A stretch of DNA of 48,620 nucleotides from Candidatus Zixiibacteriota bacterium (GCA_020351995.1 CP070674.1:2823521-2872140), one strand, 5' to 3'. Counted from the first letter of the stretch, positions 33,611-43,259 are shown. The notes: generated by a model not told the origin, from the sequence alone. Numbers and translations: made by a program.

Positions 33611-34918
33611 CTAAAATTCCTCGGCCACTTCAAGATAGAACTGTACCGTCTCGCTGCTGCCGGCTACTTGAAGGCTCATCACGCTACTTTCAACTCCCCA
33701 AATCCTCAGGCCGCCGCCAAAGGAGTATTTCCAGTTGCGGAGAGTGAATTCGTCGAAGATGTCATTGAAAACTCGAGCTTCGTCGATAAAAACAAAGGCA
33801 TCAACAATTTGCCAGATGGGATAGCGGTACTCTATAGTCATCAGGGCCATATCATTGTCGATAAACCGGTATTCACGGTATCCACGCATGATATCCCATC
33901 CCCCCAGCTTACTACGCAGATAGAACGGCAATTCCGGTGAATCACCCTGTGTGTCAATTGACTGAGCCATGACCCTCACCGCGAACAACCGCTTTTTGAA
34001 CACTTCGAAATAGTGTCGAAGGTCAAGGCTGTAGGCAAGATATTCGAGATCCTTGGCGCGATTTACTCCCTTGTTGTAGGATAGCGAAAGGATCTCGACG
34101 CCACCCCGAGATGGCTGGAACTTGCTGTTCCTCCAATCGTGTGTCACGGTTGAAGTCAGGGACAAGACACGCGCTGGACCAACGGACTGGCGGTTCAGGC
34201 CAAGAGTCTGGCGAATCACGTCCAGATCCCCTTCTTGATCCGGGTTCTGTCCGTCATACAGGTTAACGACGCGATAACCACCAACCACCTCAGCGGACCA
34301 CTTGGCGTAAAGATCCCAGCTCCCGATCATGCGGAAGTTGGTTTCCTCGGAGCAATAGGTTACCTCGTCGTCCTCGTTACTATCGAAGCCGATACCGAAA
34401 AAACTCTCCCACGGTTTCTTGTCGTAGGAGAGATAGAATGTCACGCCCTCTTTTGAAGCCAGAACGGGAGCTATATAAACGGCTTTGTACCGCTGGTAAT
34501 CGTGGGTGGAATAGCTCCCTTTCAGCTTGAGCCGTTCCCCTTCGCTAAGGACGCCTTTAGAGCGAAAACCGATCCCCCCCTTGATCCCCATGTTGGCTCC
34601 GTAGCCGAGCGTCGGGTAGAAGCCGTAAATACGGTGAAGATCATCGAATACCTGGTACGTGCGTCGGGTGAAACGAGTATCTATAACATCATCAATAATA
34701 ACCTTCGAAGTGAACTCAAGAATTTCAAAGGGAAGATCAATGATGAATTGCGGCACGGCCAGAATTTTCTCTGAGAGAGTTTTTTCCGGCTTTTCCGGGG
34801 TGCGCATCTGGATTGAGTCCACCGGTTCCACTGCCTGTTCCTCAGCCGAAACCCCGGACACGATGAACGCGCAAATGGCCGTGGCGAGCGTTATCCTGAT
34901 TTGATGAAGCTTTGTCAT
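33611..34918 (-). CDS. Omp85/BamA-superfamily outer-membrane barrel
   Basis: A 435-residue outer-membrane protein with a signal peptide (1-25). The Omp85 C-terminal signature is at 338-368: LGGWDIMRGYREYRF then an EYRYPIW strand. Alternating beta strands fill 95-435 and the chain ends in Phe. No POTRA domain is apparent: only about 70 residues, with an amphipathic helix IIDLPFEILEF, precede the barrel. Small POTRA-less members are often paired with periplasmic enzymes. It is the first gene of the four-gene minus-strand operon. Confidence 0.8.
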   Translation of the reverse strand: MTKLHQIRITLATAICAFIVSGVSAEEQAVEPVDSIQMRTPEKPEKTLSEKILAVPQFIIDLPFEILEFTSKVIIDDVIDTRFTRRTYQVFDDLHRIYGFYPTLGYGANMGIKGGIGFRSKGVLSEGERLKLKGSYSTHDYQRYKAVYIAPVLASKEGVTFYLSYDKKPWESFFGIGFDSNEDDEVTYCSEETNFRMIGSWDLYAKWSAEVVGGYRVVNLYDGQNPDQEGDLDVIRQTLGLNRQSVGPARVLSLTSTVTHDWRNSKFQPSRGGVEILSLSYNKGVNRAKDLEYLAYSLDLRHYFEVFKKRLFAVRVMAQSIDTQGDSPELPFYLRSKLGGWDIMRGYREYRFIDNDMALMTIEYRYPIWQIVDAFVFIDEARVFNDIFDEFTLRNWKYSFGGGLRIWGVESSVMSLQVAGSSETVQFYLEVAEEF

Positions 34919-34952
34919 TGTTAAAGTGTGATTCAGATACCCTGTCGAACGT

Positions 34953-34982
34953 AATCTACACCTTCCGGTGAGAATAAGTCAA
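34953..34982 (-). promoter_or_regulatory. Promoter of the envelope operon
   Basis: On the minus strand TTGACT (34982-34977), an 18-nt spacer and TAGATT (34958-34953) precede the barrel-gene ATG at 34918 by about 35 nt. 5/6 and 4/6 matches to consensus; motif inference only. Confidence 0.45.
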
Positions 34983-35068
34983 ACGCTTTTTTACCTAATT
35001 GCACTCAAAGTTGAGGGAATTGGTCTATTCTGGCGGTCATGTGCGCTTGCGGGCCCATAATGTATTGT

Positions 35069-35096
35069 TTGACAAACGGACAAAATAGGTTAATTT
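35069..35096 (+). promoter_or_regulatory. Promoter of the five-PAS kinase gene
   Basis: Perfect TTGACA (35069-35074), a 16-nt spacer and TAATTT (35091-35096) end 6 nt before ATG 35103. As with the promoter at 5896, transcription would begin at or next to the start codon, implying leaderless initiation or a start further downstream. Confidence 0.45.
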
Positions 35097-35102
35097 AGGT
35101 AT

Positions 35103-37883
35103 ATGTTCCGGAAAGTCCTGAACCCAGCTTCGATTGTCATCTGGACTCTGCATTTTCGCGCAAAGGGTTACGCCGCAGAACCAGAACAACACGCCGCCGA
35201 AGAAGGTGCTCACCATTTCCTCACTGTCTGGCACGACTGGGTGCTTCTGGCACTGGTTCTGGCCATGATAGCAGTTCTCATAATCAATTATTACCGGATC
35301 AAGAGTCAGAAGGCGCTCAGGGAATCGGAAGGACGATTCAAGGCTCTGGCAGAGCGCTCGATGGTGGGCATCAGCGTCGTACAGGATGGTCTGTGCCGAT
35401 ATGTCAATCCGCGGCTGGCCGAGATACTGGGCTACAGCGAGTCGGAAATCGTCGACAGGAAAGGTCCGATCGATTTTTGTCATCCCGAGGAACGGGCCCG
35501 TGTTGAGCTTAGCCTGAATAGAAGAATCGCCGGGGACGAGGATTTCGCTCACTACGAAGTACGGATTATAACAAAGGCGGGCGAGATAAGGGATGTTGAG
35601 GTATTCGGTTCTCGAATGATTTATCAGGGCCGCCCCGCTCTTATCGCCAGTATGCTGGATATCACGGAACGGAAACGAATCCAAAATGAACTTAGAAAGA
35701 CGCACTCTGACCTGGCACAGGTACTTGAGTCGGCTCCGCCGTTGCTGGTAGTGGGCAAGGATCTTACAATTCTGCGGGCAAACAACAGCCTTTGCTCGAA
35801 AGTCGGACAAAGTCACGAAGACGTGATAGGAGGGAAGTGCTACGATATCTGGAATTCGTCTCTCTGCCATACACCGGATTGCCCGATGGAGAGGATTCTG
35901 AGCGGTTCGCCTCAGGCAAATTACGAACGCGAGAACGTTGATGAGAATGGCCAAACCGCAATCCTGGCGGCTACGGCGCTGCCATATTTTGCGGTTGACG
36001 GTTCGGTTCAAGGTATGATTGCCAGTTTCAATGATATCACGGAGCTGAAGAGAAGGGAACAAGATCTTAGACAGAGTGAAGAGAAGGCACGGGCCCAGTT
36101 TCTATCGATTCCGGTAGCAACCTATATATGGCAGTACGTCGATGGCGATTTTGTCTTCACAGATTTCAACGACGAGGCCATGAGGATTACGGGAGGAGTG
36201 TTACCCTCTCTGCTGGGCAAGAAACTGAGCGAAGCTTTCCCGGACCGGGCCGACTGGAGAACTGACATGCTGCGTTGCCTCAGGGACAAAACGACGGTCA
36301 GACTGGACAAGCCCGTGCCATATAACTATCGGCTGACCGGCGAGACCCGCAATCTGATGGTGAGTTATGCCTATGTCCCCCCTGATTATGTGATGGTTCA
36401 TACCGCCGACATTACGGCACGCATCAAAGCCGAGGAGGCGCTGAAGGCGTCCGAGGATCGGTTCAAAACGCTGGCCGAACAGTCGCCGGTCGGTATCTAT
36501 GTCTTTAGAGATAGAGCCTTCGCATACGTTAATCGGAAGGTCGCCGAGATTATGGGGCGCTGCGCCGATGAACTCGTGGAAATGGCTGATGCCTACAGCA
36601 TGGTGCACCCCGACGACAAAGACGAGGTAATCCGTGTTTTTGAGGATTTCGAATCCTCGTCGGATGTCAGTACCAGCGTGGGGTTCCGTGTCCTTACCGC
36701 TGAAGGAAAATCCAGAAACGTCGAGGTGTATGTTTCAAAGATTATTTATGAAGGTCAACGGTCGCACATAGGTACGTTACTTGATGTGTCGGAGAGGATA
36801 AGAGCGGAAGAGGCCCTCAAAGAGAGTGAAAGGAAATTCCGCGCCCTGGCCGAGACGACAAACGCCGCCATTCTCATTTATAACGAAGATGGTCCGCTAT
36901 ATCATAATCCGGCGGCCGAATTGATTACCGGGTTTTCCGCCGCTGAGCTATCCAGGATGGATCCATGGGGGATGACCCGTCCCGACTACTGGGACTCGCT
37001 CAAGGAGATGTCCACGAAGCGACTGGCCGGTGATGGCTCAGTCCGCAGAAGCTACGAAGTACCCATTATTACCAAGTCTGGTGAAGAAAAATGGGTACTG
37101 TATTCGGCTGAGACAATTCAATTCGGCGGCAAACCGGCGGTTCTGGGGACTGCCGTGGATATAACGGAACGCCGACGGGCCGAAGCTGAACTTCGTACGG
37201 CTCACCTCGAAAGGTATGAGCAGATCAAGCAGATCGCCGGAGGCGTTGCTCACGAGATCTACAACGCTCTGTTTCCGGCCGCCACCTCGATCGATAAACT
37301 CAAGGGCCGAATAGGAAATGGCGACGACGAAGACACAGACCGCGACATCAAATTGCTCGATCTGGCCGAAACCTCTGTGGAGCGGGCCATACAGATGACA
37401 GATTTGGTGACCCAGTTCTCGCGACTTGAATCGGATACGGATGCAGAGGCCGTTGATTTGCGCACACTCTTTCACGAAATTCTCAAGGATCGAACACGCA
37501 TCGATCAAATGGGTGTCAAGCTTACCGTGAAGGCCGCTGATGGAAGTGTCGTGAGAATGAATCGTCTACATGCTCACAGTCTCTTCTCAAATGTGATAAA
37601 TAACGCCCTTGATGCCATGGAAGATGTTGAGAAAAGAACACTTAGCGTCAGCGCAAGCCGGAACGCCAGGGGAGTAGTTGTCAAAATATCCGATACCGGT
37701 TCGGGCATCGCCCCCGATATCAAAGCCAAGCTCTTTAGCCCGTTCTTTAGCACCAAACCACGAACCGGGACAGGGCTCGGGCTGGCTATCTGTAAGCGAA
37801 TTGTGGATATCTACGGTGGCCAGATATGCGTGGACTCCGCCCTTGACAGAGGAACCACATTCAGTATATTCTTGAAAACATAG
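35103..37883 (+). CDS. Sensor histidine kinase with five PAS domains
   Basis: A 926-residue kinase with one membrane helix (about 45-63) and five PAS domains (about 75-190, 195-315, 325-445, 446-565, 566-690). HisKA follows with its His in GVAHEIYN, then a HATPase with DTGSGIAP and GTGLGLAI. PAS2 contains a cysteine set, GGKCYDIW...LCHTPDCPM, that could bind a metal or sense redox state; the others have the ordinary PAS-PAC ending DITER or similar. The N-terminus before the helix is not a good signal peptide, so the true start may differ. It lies 34 nt upstream of the sigma-54 regulator, the likely cognate response regulator. Confidence 0.85.
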   Translation: MFRKVLNPASIVIWTLHFRAKGYAAEPEQHAAEEGAHHFLTVWHDWVLLALVLAMIAVLIINYYRIKSQKALRESEGRFKALAERSMVGISVVQDGLCRYVNPRLAEILGYSESEIVDRKGPIDFCHPEERARVELSLNRRIAGDEDFAHYEVRIITKAGEIRDVEVFGSRMIYQGRPALIASMLDITERKRIQNELRKTHSDLAQVLESAPPLLVVGKDLTILRANNSLCSKVGQSHEDVIGGKCYDIWNSSLCHTPDCPMERILSGSPQANYERENVDENGQTAILAATALPYFAVDGSVQGMIASFNDITELKRREQDLRQSEEKARAQFLSIPVATYIWQYVDGDFVFTDFNDEAMRITGGVLPSLLGKKLSEAFPDRADWRTDMLRCLRDKTTVRLDKPVPYNYRLTGETRNLMVSYAYVPPDYVMVHTADITARIKAEEALKASEDRFKTLAEQSPVGIYVFRDRAFAYVNRKVAEIMGRCADELVEMADAYSMVHPDDKDEVIRVFEDFESSSDVSTSVGFRVLTAEGKSRNVEVYVSKIIYEGQRSHIGTLLDVSERIRAEEALKESERKFRALAETTNAAILIYNEDGPLYHNPAAELITGFSAAELSRMDPWGMTRPDYWDSLKEMSTKRLAGDGSVRRSYEVPIITKSGEEKWVLYSAETIQFGGKPAVLGTAVDITERRRAEAELRTAHLERYEQIKQIAGGVAHEIYNALFPAATSIDKLKGRIGNGDDEDTDRDIKLLDLAETSVERAIQMTDLVTQFSRLESDTDAEAVDLRTLFHEILKDRTRIDQMGVKLTVKAADGSVVRMNRLHAHSLFSNVINNALDAMEDVEKRTLSVSASRNARGVVVKISDTGSGIAPDIKAKLFSPFFSTKPRTGTGLGLAICKRIVDIYGGQICVDSALDRGTTFSIFLKT

Positions 37884-37917
37884 CTTAATTGGTCTTTCTT
37901 GACGCATTAACAAATCG

Positions 37918-39270
37918 GTGGAAAAATTAGGAAAAATCTTAGTAGTTGATGACGACCCGCTCGTCCTGGAAGCGCTTCATCAGGCTTTTATGGACGAGTA
38001 CGAGGTTGTCTCAGCCTCCTCGGGCTTCCAGGCAATCGATATTGTGTCTTCCGATCCGGCTGTCGAGACCATTGTACTCGATATCAAGATGGCCAAGATG
38101 GATGGTCTGAAAACCGCATCAAAGCTAAAACAGCTCAATCCGGAAATTCCGATAATTTTCCACACCGGATATCCTGGCGACTATTCTGAGGATGAAATAG
38201 AGAAAGGGCACGCACCTTTCGATTACGTCGGAAAGAACGAGCGACCTGCCCGGTTAACCCGCGCCGTAAAGAACGCCGTCAGTTTCTATCGGCTCAAAAG
38301 AAGCCACTCGGACTTGGCTACGTTGGCGCGCGAACAGTATGGGCTGGTAGGTAAGTCCAGGGCAATGCTCGACGTCTACCAGACCATTGAGAAGATCGGG
38401 CCTACGGCCAATAAGGTCATGATCCTGGGGCAGACCGGTACCGGTAAGGAGTTGGTAGCCCGTGCTATTCACAAGCGGAGTCTCAGGGCGAATAAGACCC
38501 TGGCTATTTTTAACTGTAATCACAAAGCGCCGGATCTGGTCGAATCCGAACTGTTCGGACACCTGAAAGGCTCGTTCACCGGAGCCGTGGCTGACAGAAT
38601 CGGTATGTTTGAATACGCCGACCACGGCACCGTCTTTCTGGACGAAATCGGCGATCTTGATATTACTACTCAGGCCAAGATTCTGAGGGTTCTGGAAACG
38701 GGAGAAATGCAGCGGATCGGATCGCCTGAGACGATCAAAGTCGATGTACGTCTGATTTGTGCCACCCATCACGATCTTACGGAACGGATCGCCGAGAAGC
38801 GGTTCCGAGAAGACTTGTATTATCGTCTTAAAGGTGTGACGATAACGCTTCCGCCCTTGAGAGACAGGCGCGAAGATATCCCTGAATTGATTGATTTCTT
38901 CTCCCGACGTTATTGTGCCAAGATCGGGTGTGGTTTGAAAATCTTTGAACCAGAAGCCCGCGACTATATGATTGAGTTCGAGTGGCCCGGAAACGTTCGC
39001 CAGTTGCTGGACACCGTCCAGTCATTGATCGACCTGTCGCCTTCGTATTATATCACCCGGCAGGAAGTGGCCAGTTATCTCGTGCTTACGGAGAACCCCG
39101 CTGATGGTGATGGCAGTTTCGCTCAGCGACTGAGAGAGTTCAAAAGAACCCTGATTCTCAAGAGCCTTGATCGAAACGCCAACAACGTGAGTGCCGCCGC
39201 CCGCGAACTGTCGCTCGACCCATCAAACCTTCGCAAAATCATTAAAGACCTAAAAATTACTCTTGGTTAA
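37918..39270 (+). CDS. NtrC-family sigma-54 response regulator
   Basis: A 450-residue regulator with a GTG start. The receiver (1-120) has VVDDDP and phospho-acceptor Asp in VLDIKMAKMDG. The AAA+ domain (about 140-375) has Walker A GQTGTGKE, FLDEIGD, and KGSFTGA in place of the usual GAFTGA that contacts sigma-54. A Fis-type helix-turn-helix ends the chain (NVSAAARELSLDPSNLRKII). It pairs with the kinase upstream. Its proximity to hyp genes recalls HoxA/HydG-type control of hydrogenase genes, but no good -24/-12 promoter was found before hypA. Confidence 0.9.
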   Translation: MEKLGKILVVDDDPLVLEALHQAFMDEYEVVSASSGFQAIDIVSSDPAVETIVLDIKMAKMDGLKTASKLKQLNPEIPIIFHTGYPGDYSEDEIEKGHAPFDYVGKNERPARLTRAVKNAVSFYRLKRSHSDLATLAREQYGLVGKSRAMLDVYQTIEKIGPTANKVMILGQTGTGKELVARAIHKRSLRANKTLAIFNCNHKAPDLVESELFGHLKGSFTGAVADRIGMFEYADHGTVFLDEIGDLDITTQAKILRVLETGEMQRIGSPETIKVDVRLICATHHDLTERIAEKRFREDLYYRLKGVTITLPPLRDRREDIPELIDFFSRRYCAKIGCGLKIFEPEARDYMIEFEWPGNVRQLLDTVQSLIDLSPSYYITRQEVASYLVLTENPADGDGSFAQRLREFKRTLILKSLDRNANNVSAAARELSLDPSNLRKIIKDLKITLG

Positions 39271-39863
39271 TTTCACCTGTCCGATTTTGGCAAATTCAGG
39301 TGAATTGTACCCGGCCCCGATCACCGGGGAAGCTGCCCGGAACGCAATACGCTGTACAACAGCGCCTTACAAATCACTTGTGGACGAAAAATTGGGCATG
39401 AAATTTGTAGGCTTTAGGGTGGATAGGCCTAATGTCAGAATTGCAGGACATTCTGCCATGGTGGTCTACGGGATAGCAGAGATCACTGTGAAGAGAGAGC
39501 AACTTGAGTGGGAGGCGGGGAGGTAGAGGTCTCGGGCGAAGCAGAGTCTGGTCTGAGACAGACAGAGGGCGCCAAGGGAACCTCCTTGATTCACACTTTT
39601 GTGGATATCGCCTGGTGGAGACGTGCTCGCTCCATCAGGTCTTTTTATGTGGATTCGGACCTAACGGGTCGCGAACCTGCTGTCAATTCCATGTTTCAGC
39701 CGCAATGATCTGACCTCCCAGGAGACTTCCGCTCTGCGGCTTCTCCGAAAACGCCCATTGCCGCTGGTCGCTACAGATTCAGTATGACAACTTGGTTTGA
39801 AACTCCTTATATTGTCTTCGTTAAATTACGTGATTCTGAGACTGGCCACCGATTGAGGTAACA
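39271..39863 (+). other. 593-bp intergenic region before hyp cluster
   Basis: No supported gene. Frames at 39263-39526 and 39504-39713 lack ribosome sites and homology-like character. A weak TGGGCATGAAATTTGTA near 39390 has GG-N10-GT rather than the GG-N10-GC of sigma-54 promoters. A GTCTG/CAGAC hairpin occurs near 39550. Nothing else is clear. Confidence 0.4.
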
Positions 39864-40211
39864 ATGCACGAGTTGGCAATTGCGAATTCGATAATGAATA
39901 CGGTCCTTACCGAAGCCGACAAGCAGAATCTGAAGTCAATAATTGCCGTGGGGCTCAGGATAGGGGCCCTTACGGATGTGGTACCCGAAGCACTGGAATT
40001 CGGTTTTGGTGCCCTCACCGCCTGAACCAAACTCGAGGGTACCAGGCTCAAGATTGAAAGTGTACCGGTTGCCGGATTGTGCAACGAGTGCCACCGCAAA
40101 TTCGAAGTAGAGGGATTCATTTTTGTCTGCCCTGAATGCGGCTCCTACGATGTAACCGTGGAACAGGGTCAGGAGCTTGACATAGCATATATTGAAGTTG
40201 ACGACAGATGA
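39864..40211 (+). pseudogene. hypA: hypA interrupted by an in-frame TGA
   Basis: Read through, this is a 115-residue HypA, the nickel-insertion chaperone of [NiFe]-hydrogenase. It has MHEL with nickel ligand His2, and zinc motifs CNEC and CPEC spaced as in the family. The frame is intact from 39864 to the TGA at 40209-40211, except for one TGA at 40023-40025 (codon 54) in GALTA-stop-TKLEG. Family members usually have Gly at this place, so a single GGA-to-TGA change explains it. Nothing downstream is frameshifted, and the C-terminal half remains well conserved. It may be a recent nonsense mutation, a sequence error, or recoding. hypB starts 21 nt after the stop. Confidence 0.8.
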
Positions 40212-40232
40212 TAATAGAGGTAACGATACAGT

Positions 40233-40904
40233 ATGGCAGAAAAGGTACCGTTTGAACAAAAGGTCTTATCGGAGAATGATCGCATCGCCGCCGAAATACG
40301 CGGGGCACTCAATCAGCGAAAAATATTCAGTTTCAATATGGTAAGTTCGCCTGGTTCAGGCAAAACCAGCCTTCTGGAGAAAACCATTAGTGCAATTGGG
40401 TCTCAGGTAAATATTGCGGTGATCGCAGGGGACGTTCAGACCGAAAACGACGCTCAGAGGCTGCTGCGGGCAGGATGTAAGCTGGTTCGGCCGATCGTGA
40501 CAGGGGGGGCCTGTCATCTGGACGCTAATATGGTCTCCAGAGCGCTCAAAGAACTGGAGCTCGAAAACACAGATCTGCTGGTGATTGAAAATGTCGGCAA
40601 CCTGGTCTGCCCGTCGAGCTATGATCTCGGCGAGGACATGAAAATCGTGGTCATGAGTACCACCGAGGGTGACGACAAACCGCTGAAATATCCGGCGATG
40701 TTCCGGCGGTCATCGGTCATGGTCGTCAATAAGATCGACCTGTTGGGGACCTCTGATTTCGATCTCGAAATGGTTAAAGCGAACGCCCTCAAAGTCAACG
40801 GTACCCTTACCATTATCGAAACCTCGTGCCGGACCGGCGCCGGGTTGGATCAGTGGTACGCCTGGCTGCAAGAACAGATAGCACACAAGAAACAGAAATC
40901 TTAA
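40233..40904 (+). CDS. hypB: Hydrogenase nickel-incorporation GTPase HypB
   Basis: A 223-residue HypB, the GTPase that works with HypA to deliver nickel. It has SSPGSGKTS (P-loop), the metal-site segment GGACHLDANMV, and VNKIDL (guanine specificity). The N-terminal Cys-rich or His-rich metal-storage extension of some HypBs is absent. It lies directly after hypA and 15 nt before hypF. Confidence 0.95.
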   Translation: MAEKVPFEQKVLSENDRIAAEIRGALNQRKIFSFNMVSSPGSGKTSLLEKTISAIGSQVNIAVIAGDVQTENDAQRLLRAGCKLVRPIVTGGACHLDANMVSRALKELELENTDLLVIENVGNLVCPSSYDLGEDMKIVVMSTTEGDDKPLKYPAMFRRSSVMVVNKIDLLGTSDFDLEMVKANALKVNGTLTIIETSCRTGAGLDQWYAWLQEQIAHKKQKS

Positions 40905-40919
40905 CAACGACACCAATCC

Positions 40920-43238
40920 ATGCCTGACAAATCTCACCTGAAGAGCAAGCCAGAGGCCCGGTTAACCCGAAAAAGAATTCGCATCAACGGCATTGTCCAG
41001 GGAGTTGGATTTCGTCCTTTTGTCTACCGACTCGCGACTGAAGCCGGCCTGGGGGGATTTGTAAATAACGATGCCGAGGGTGTTCTGATTGAGGTCGAGG
41101 GAGCTTCTGAATCCCTTGATGGATTTTGCGGGCGCCTCCGCAGCGAAGCCCCGCCCCTGGCAAAGATCGTCGAACTGACGGATGAAGAGATGAAAGGTCG
41201 CGGGGACCAAACGTTTACCATACAGGTCAGCACCTACGACAAGCTACCTTCCACATTAATCTCTCCTGACATAGCCGTCTGCGATGACTGCCTGAGCGAG
41301 TTATTCAACCCGAATGATCGGCGCTATCGTTATCCGTTTATAAACTGCACCAACTGCGGGCCGCGGTATACGATTGTCGAAGGTATTCCATATGACCGGC
41401 CGCTTACGTCAATGAAGGTTTTCCCGATGTGCCCCGATTGCGAAAGAGAATACCACGATCCGTCGGACCGTCGATTTCACGCCCAGCCCAACGCCTGCCC
41501 TGAATGCGGGCCGGCCTTGACGCTCCGCGACAGTACCGGGGTGGGCATTGAAACTGCTGACCCGATTGCAGAAGCAGTAAAGCTGCTTCGGGATGGGAAG
41601 GTTGTTGCCGTGCGCGGAGTCGGGGGATACCATCTTGCCGTTGACGCCCATAATACCGAGGCAATCGGGGAACTCAGACTGCGTAAAGGGCGAGCTCAGA
41701 AGCCATTTGCCTTGATGGCGCCCGACCTGGAGAGTATCCGCAAGTATTGTCATGTTGATTCTGAACACGAAGTGCTTCTCAAGCATTACACCCGACCGAT
41801 CGTGCTGCTCCGCAAGCGCCATGACTGTCAATTGCCCGAGTCGATAGCTTCGCGCAATCGGTATTTGGGTTTCATGTTACCGTACAGTCCACATCACCAC
41901 TTGCTCATAAGAGGAAATTTCGATGCCCTGATCATGACCAGCGGGAACTACTCCGAAGAACCGATTGCGATTGGCAATGAAGAAGCTTTTGAGCGTCTCA
42001 AGAGCATGGCCGATTACCTGTTGACCCACAACCGCGAAATCCTTCAACGTTGCGACGATTCTATCGCGATTATCTCCGCGGGGGGAATACAGGCCATCCG
42101 GCGGTCACGGGGTTATGTCCCGCAACCGATCTTTTTGAAAGAGAGTACTCGAAGGAGGCTGCTGGCAGTGGGTGGTGAGCTGAAAAATACTATCGCTCTG
42201 TCCCGGGGGAATCAGGTGTTCTTGAGTCAGCATGTCGGCGATCTGGATAACCCTTCCGCCTATGAGTTTTTCCAGAACTCGATCGAGCACCTGGGCCGGA
42301 TACTTGAGATAGCCCCGGAGGCGATTGTGTGCGACATGCACCCCGAATATCTTAGCACCAAGTGGGCCACCGGCCAGCAGTTGCAAACAGTGGCAGTGCA
42401 GCACCACCACGCCCATCTGGTTTCGGTGATGGCCGATAACTCAATCTCCGAGCCCGCCATCGGCATCATTCTCGATGGTACGGGTTATGGCACAGACGGA
42501 ACGATCTGGGGAGGCGAGGTCATCATTGGTGATGCCGGGAGTTTTGAACGTTTTGCGTGGCTTGAGCCGGTGGCTATGCCCGGTGGCGCGGCGGCTATAA
42601 AAGAGCCCTGGCGCATGGCCATAAGTTACCTGTATCATACTTTTGGTCCGGAAATCACAAAACTCGACCTACCTTTTCTAAAAAATATCGGCGCGAAGGA
42701 TATTGAGTTGCTCATTCAAATGATTGACAAGGAAATCAATTCCCCGATGACCTCCAGTTGCGGAAGACTGTTTGACGGTGTTTCGGCGATACTGGGAATA
42801 AGAAGCGAAATCAACTTCGAGGCCCAGGCGGCCGTTGAGCTGGAGATGACAGCCTCGGAAGCATACATAACACCGGGGCAGGCCTCGAACGCTTCGGCTG
42901 AGCGGGCAATAGATGTCACGAATATCATTCGAGCTATGTTAGATGGAATTGCTCGCGGAACGCCGGTCGAGGAGTTGGCCAGCTTATTTCATACTACTCT
43001 GGCCGAGACGTTCGTGGTTTCGGCTAAGCGCGCCCGCGAGAAAAGTGGAATTAACCGTGTCGGTCTTAGTGGCGGCGTGTATCAGAATAGATACTTTACA
43101 TCGTATATAGTAGAGCGTTTCAAGGAAGAGGGTTTCGAAGTTCTCCAGCACCGCCAGGTTCCGCCGAACGATGGCGGACTCGCTCTGGGGCAGATTGTAG
43201 CCGGTGACGCAAAGCTTCGTGCGTCTGGTACTTCATGA
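40920..43238 (+). CDS. hypF: Carbamoyltransferase HypF
   Basis: A 772-residue HypF, which makes thiocarboxamide on HypE from carbamoyl phosphate and ATP for the cyanide ligands. Domains in order: acylphosphatase-like (GIVQGVGFRPFVYRLA), two zinc fingers (CDDC...CTNCGP and CPDC...CPECGP), YrdC-like (about 200-380), and the Kae1-like carbamoyltransferase with VQHHHAHL and GLSGGVYQN. All expected motifs are intact and the length is normal. It follows hypB in the same strand. Confidence 0.95.
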   Translation: MPDKSHLKSKPEARLTRKRIRINGIVQGVGFRPFVYRLATEAGLGGFVNNDAEGVLIEVEGASESLDGFCGRLRSEAPPLAKIVELTDEEMKGRGDQTFTIQVSTYDKLPSTLISPDIAVCDDCLSELFNPNDRRYRYPFINCTNCGPRYTIVEGIPYDRPLTSMKVFPMCPDCEREYHDPSDRRFHAQPNACPECGPALTLRDSTGVGIETADPIAEAVKLLRDGKVVAVRGVGGYHLAVDAHNTEAIGELRLRKGRAQKPFALMAPDLESIRKYCHVDSEHEVLLKHYTRPIVLLRKRHDCQLPESIASRNRYLGFMLPYSPHHHLLIRGNFDALIMTSGNYSEEPIAIGNEEAFERLKSMADYLLTHNREILQRCDDSIAIISAGGIQAIRRSRGYVPQPIFLKESTRRRLLAVGGELKNTIALSRGNQVFLSQHVGDLDNPSAYEFFQNSIEHLGRILEIAPEAIVCDMHPEYLSTKWATGQQLQTVAVQHHHAHLVSVMADNSISEPAIGIILDGTGYGTDGTIWGGEVIIGDAGSFERFAWLEPVAMPGGAAAIKEPWRMAISYLYHTFGPEITKLDLPFLKNIGAKDIELLIQMIDKEINSPMTSSCGRLFDGVSAILGIRSEINFEAQAAVELEMTASEAYITPGQASNASAERAIDVTNIIRAMLDGIARGTPVEELASLFHTTLAETFVVSAKRAREKSGINRVGLSGGVYQNRYFTSYIVERFKEEGFEVLQHRQVPPNDGGLALGQIVAGDAKLRASGTS

Positions 43239-43259
43239 TAAAGGGAGATTTAAAATCCA

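Noticed and set aside
39385-39405. Sigma-54 promoter before hypA
   Set aside because: GG-N10-GT rather than GG-N10-GC, and about 470 bp from hypA.
39263-39526. 87-residue open frame after the NtrC-type gene
   Set aside because: Starts with TTG inside the upstream gene end, has no ribosome site, and no family-like pattern.
40023-40025. UGA reassigned to glycine across the genome, explaining hypA
   Set aside because: Many genes here end in TGA with proper family lengths (HDAC, hypF, hypC, lipoprotein at 2223), so UGA is a normal stop.
40023-40065. Selenocysteine insertion in hypA
   Set aside because: The position is normally Gly, not Cys, and the only downstream pairing, GGTAC/GTACC, lacks a typical bacterial SECIS stem and loop.
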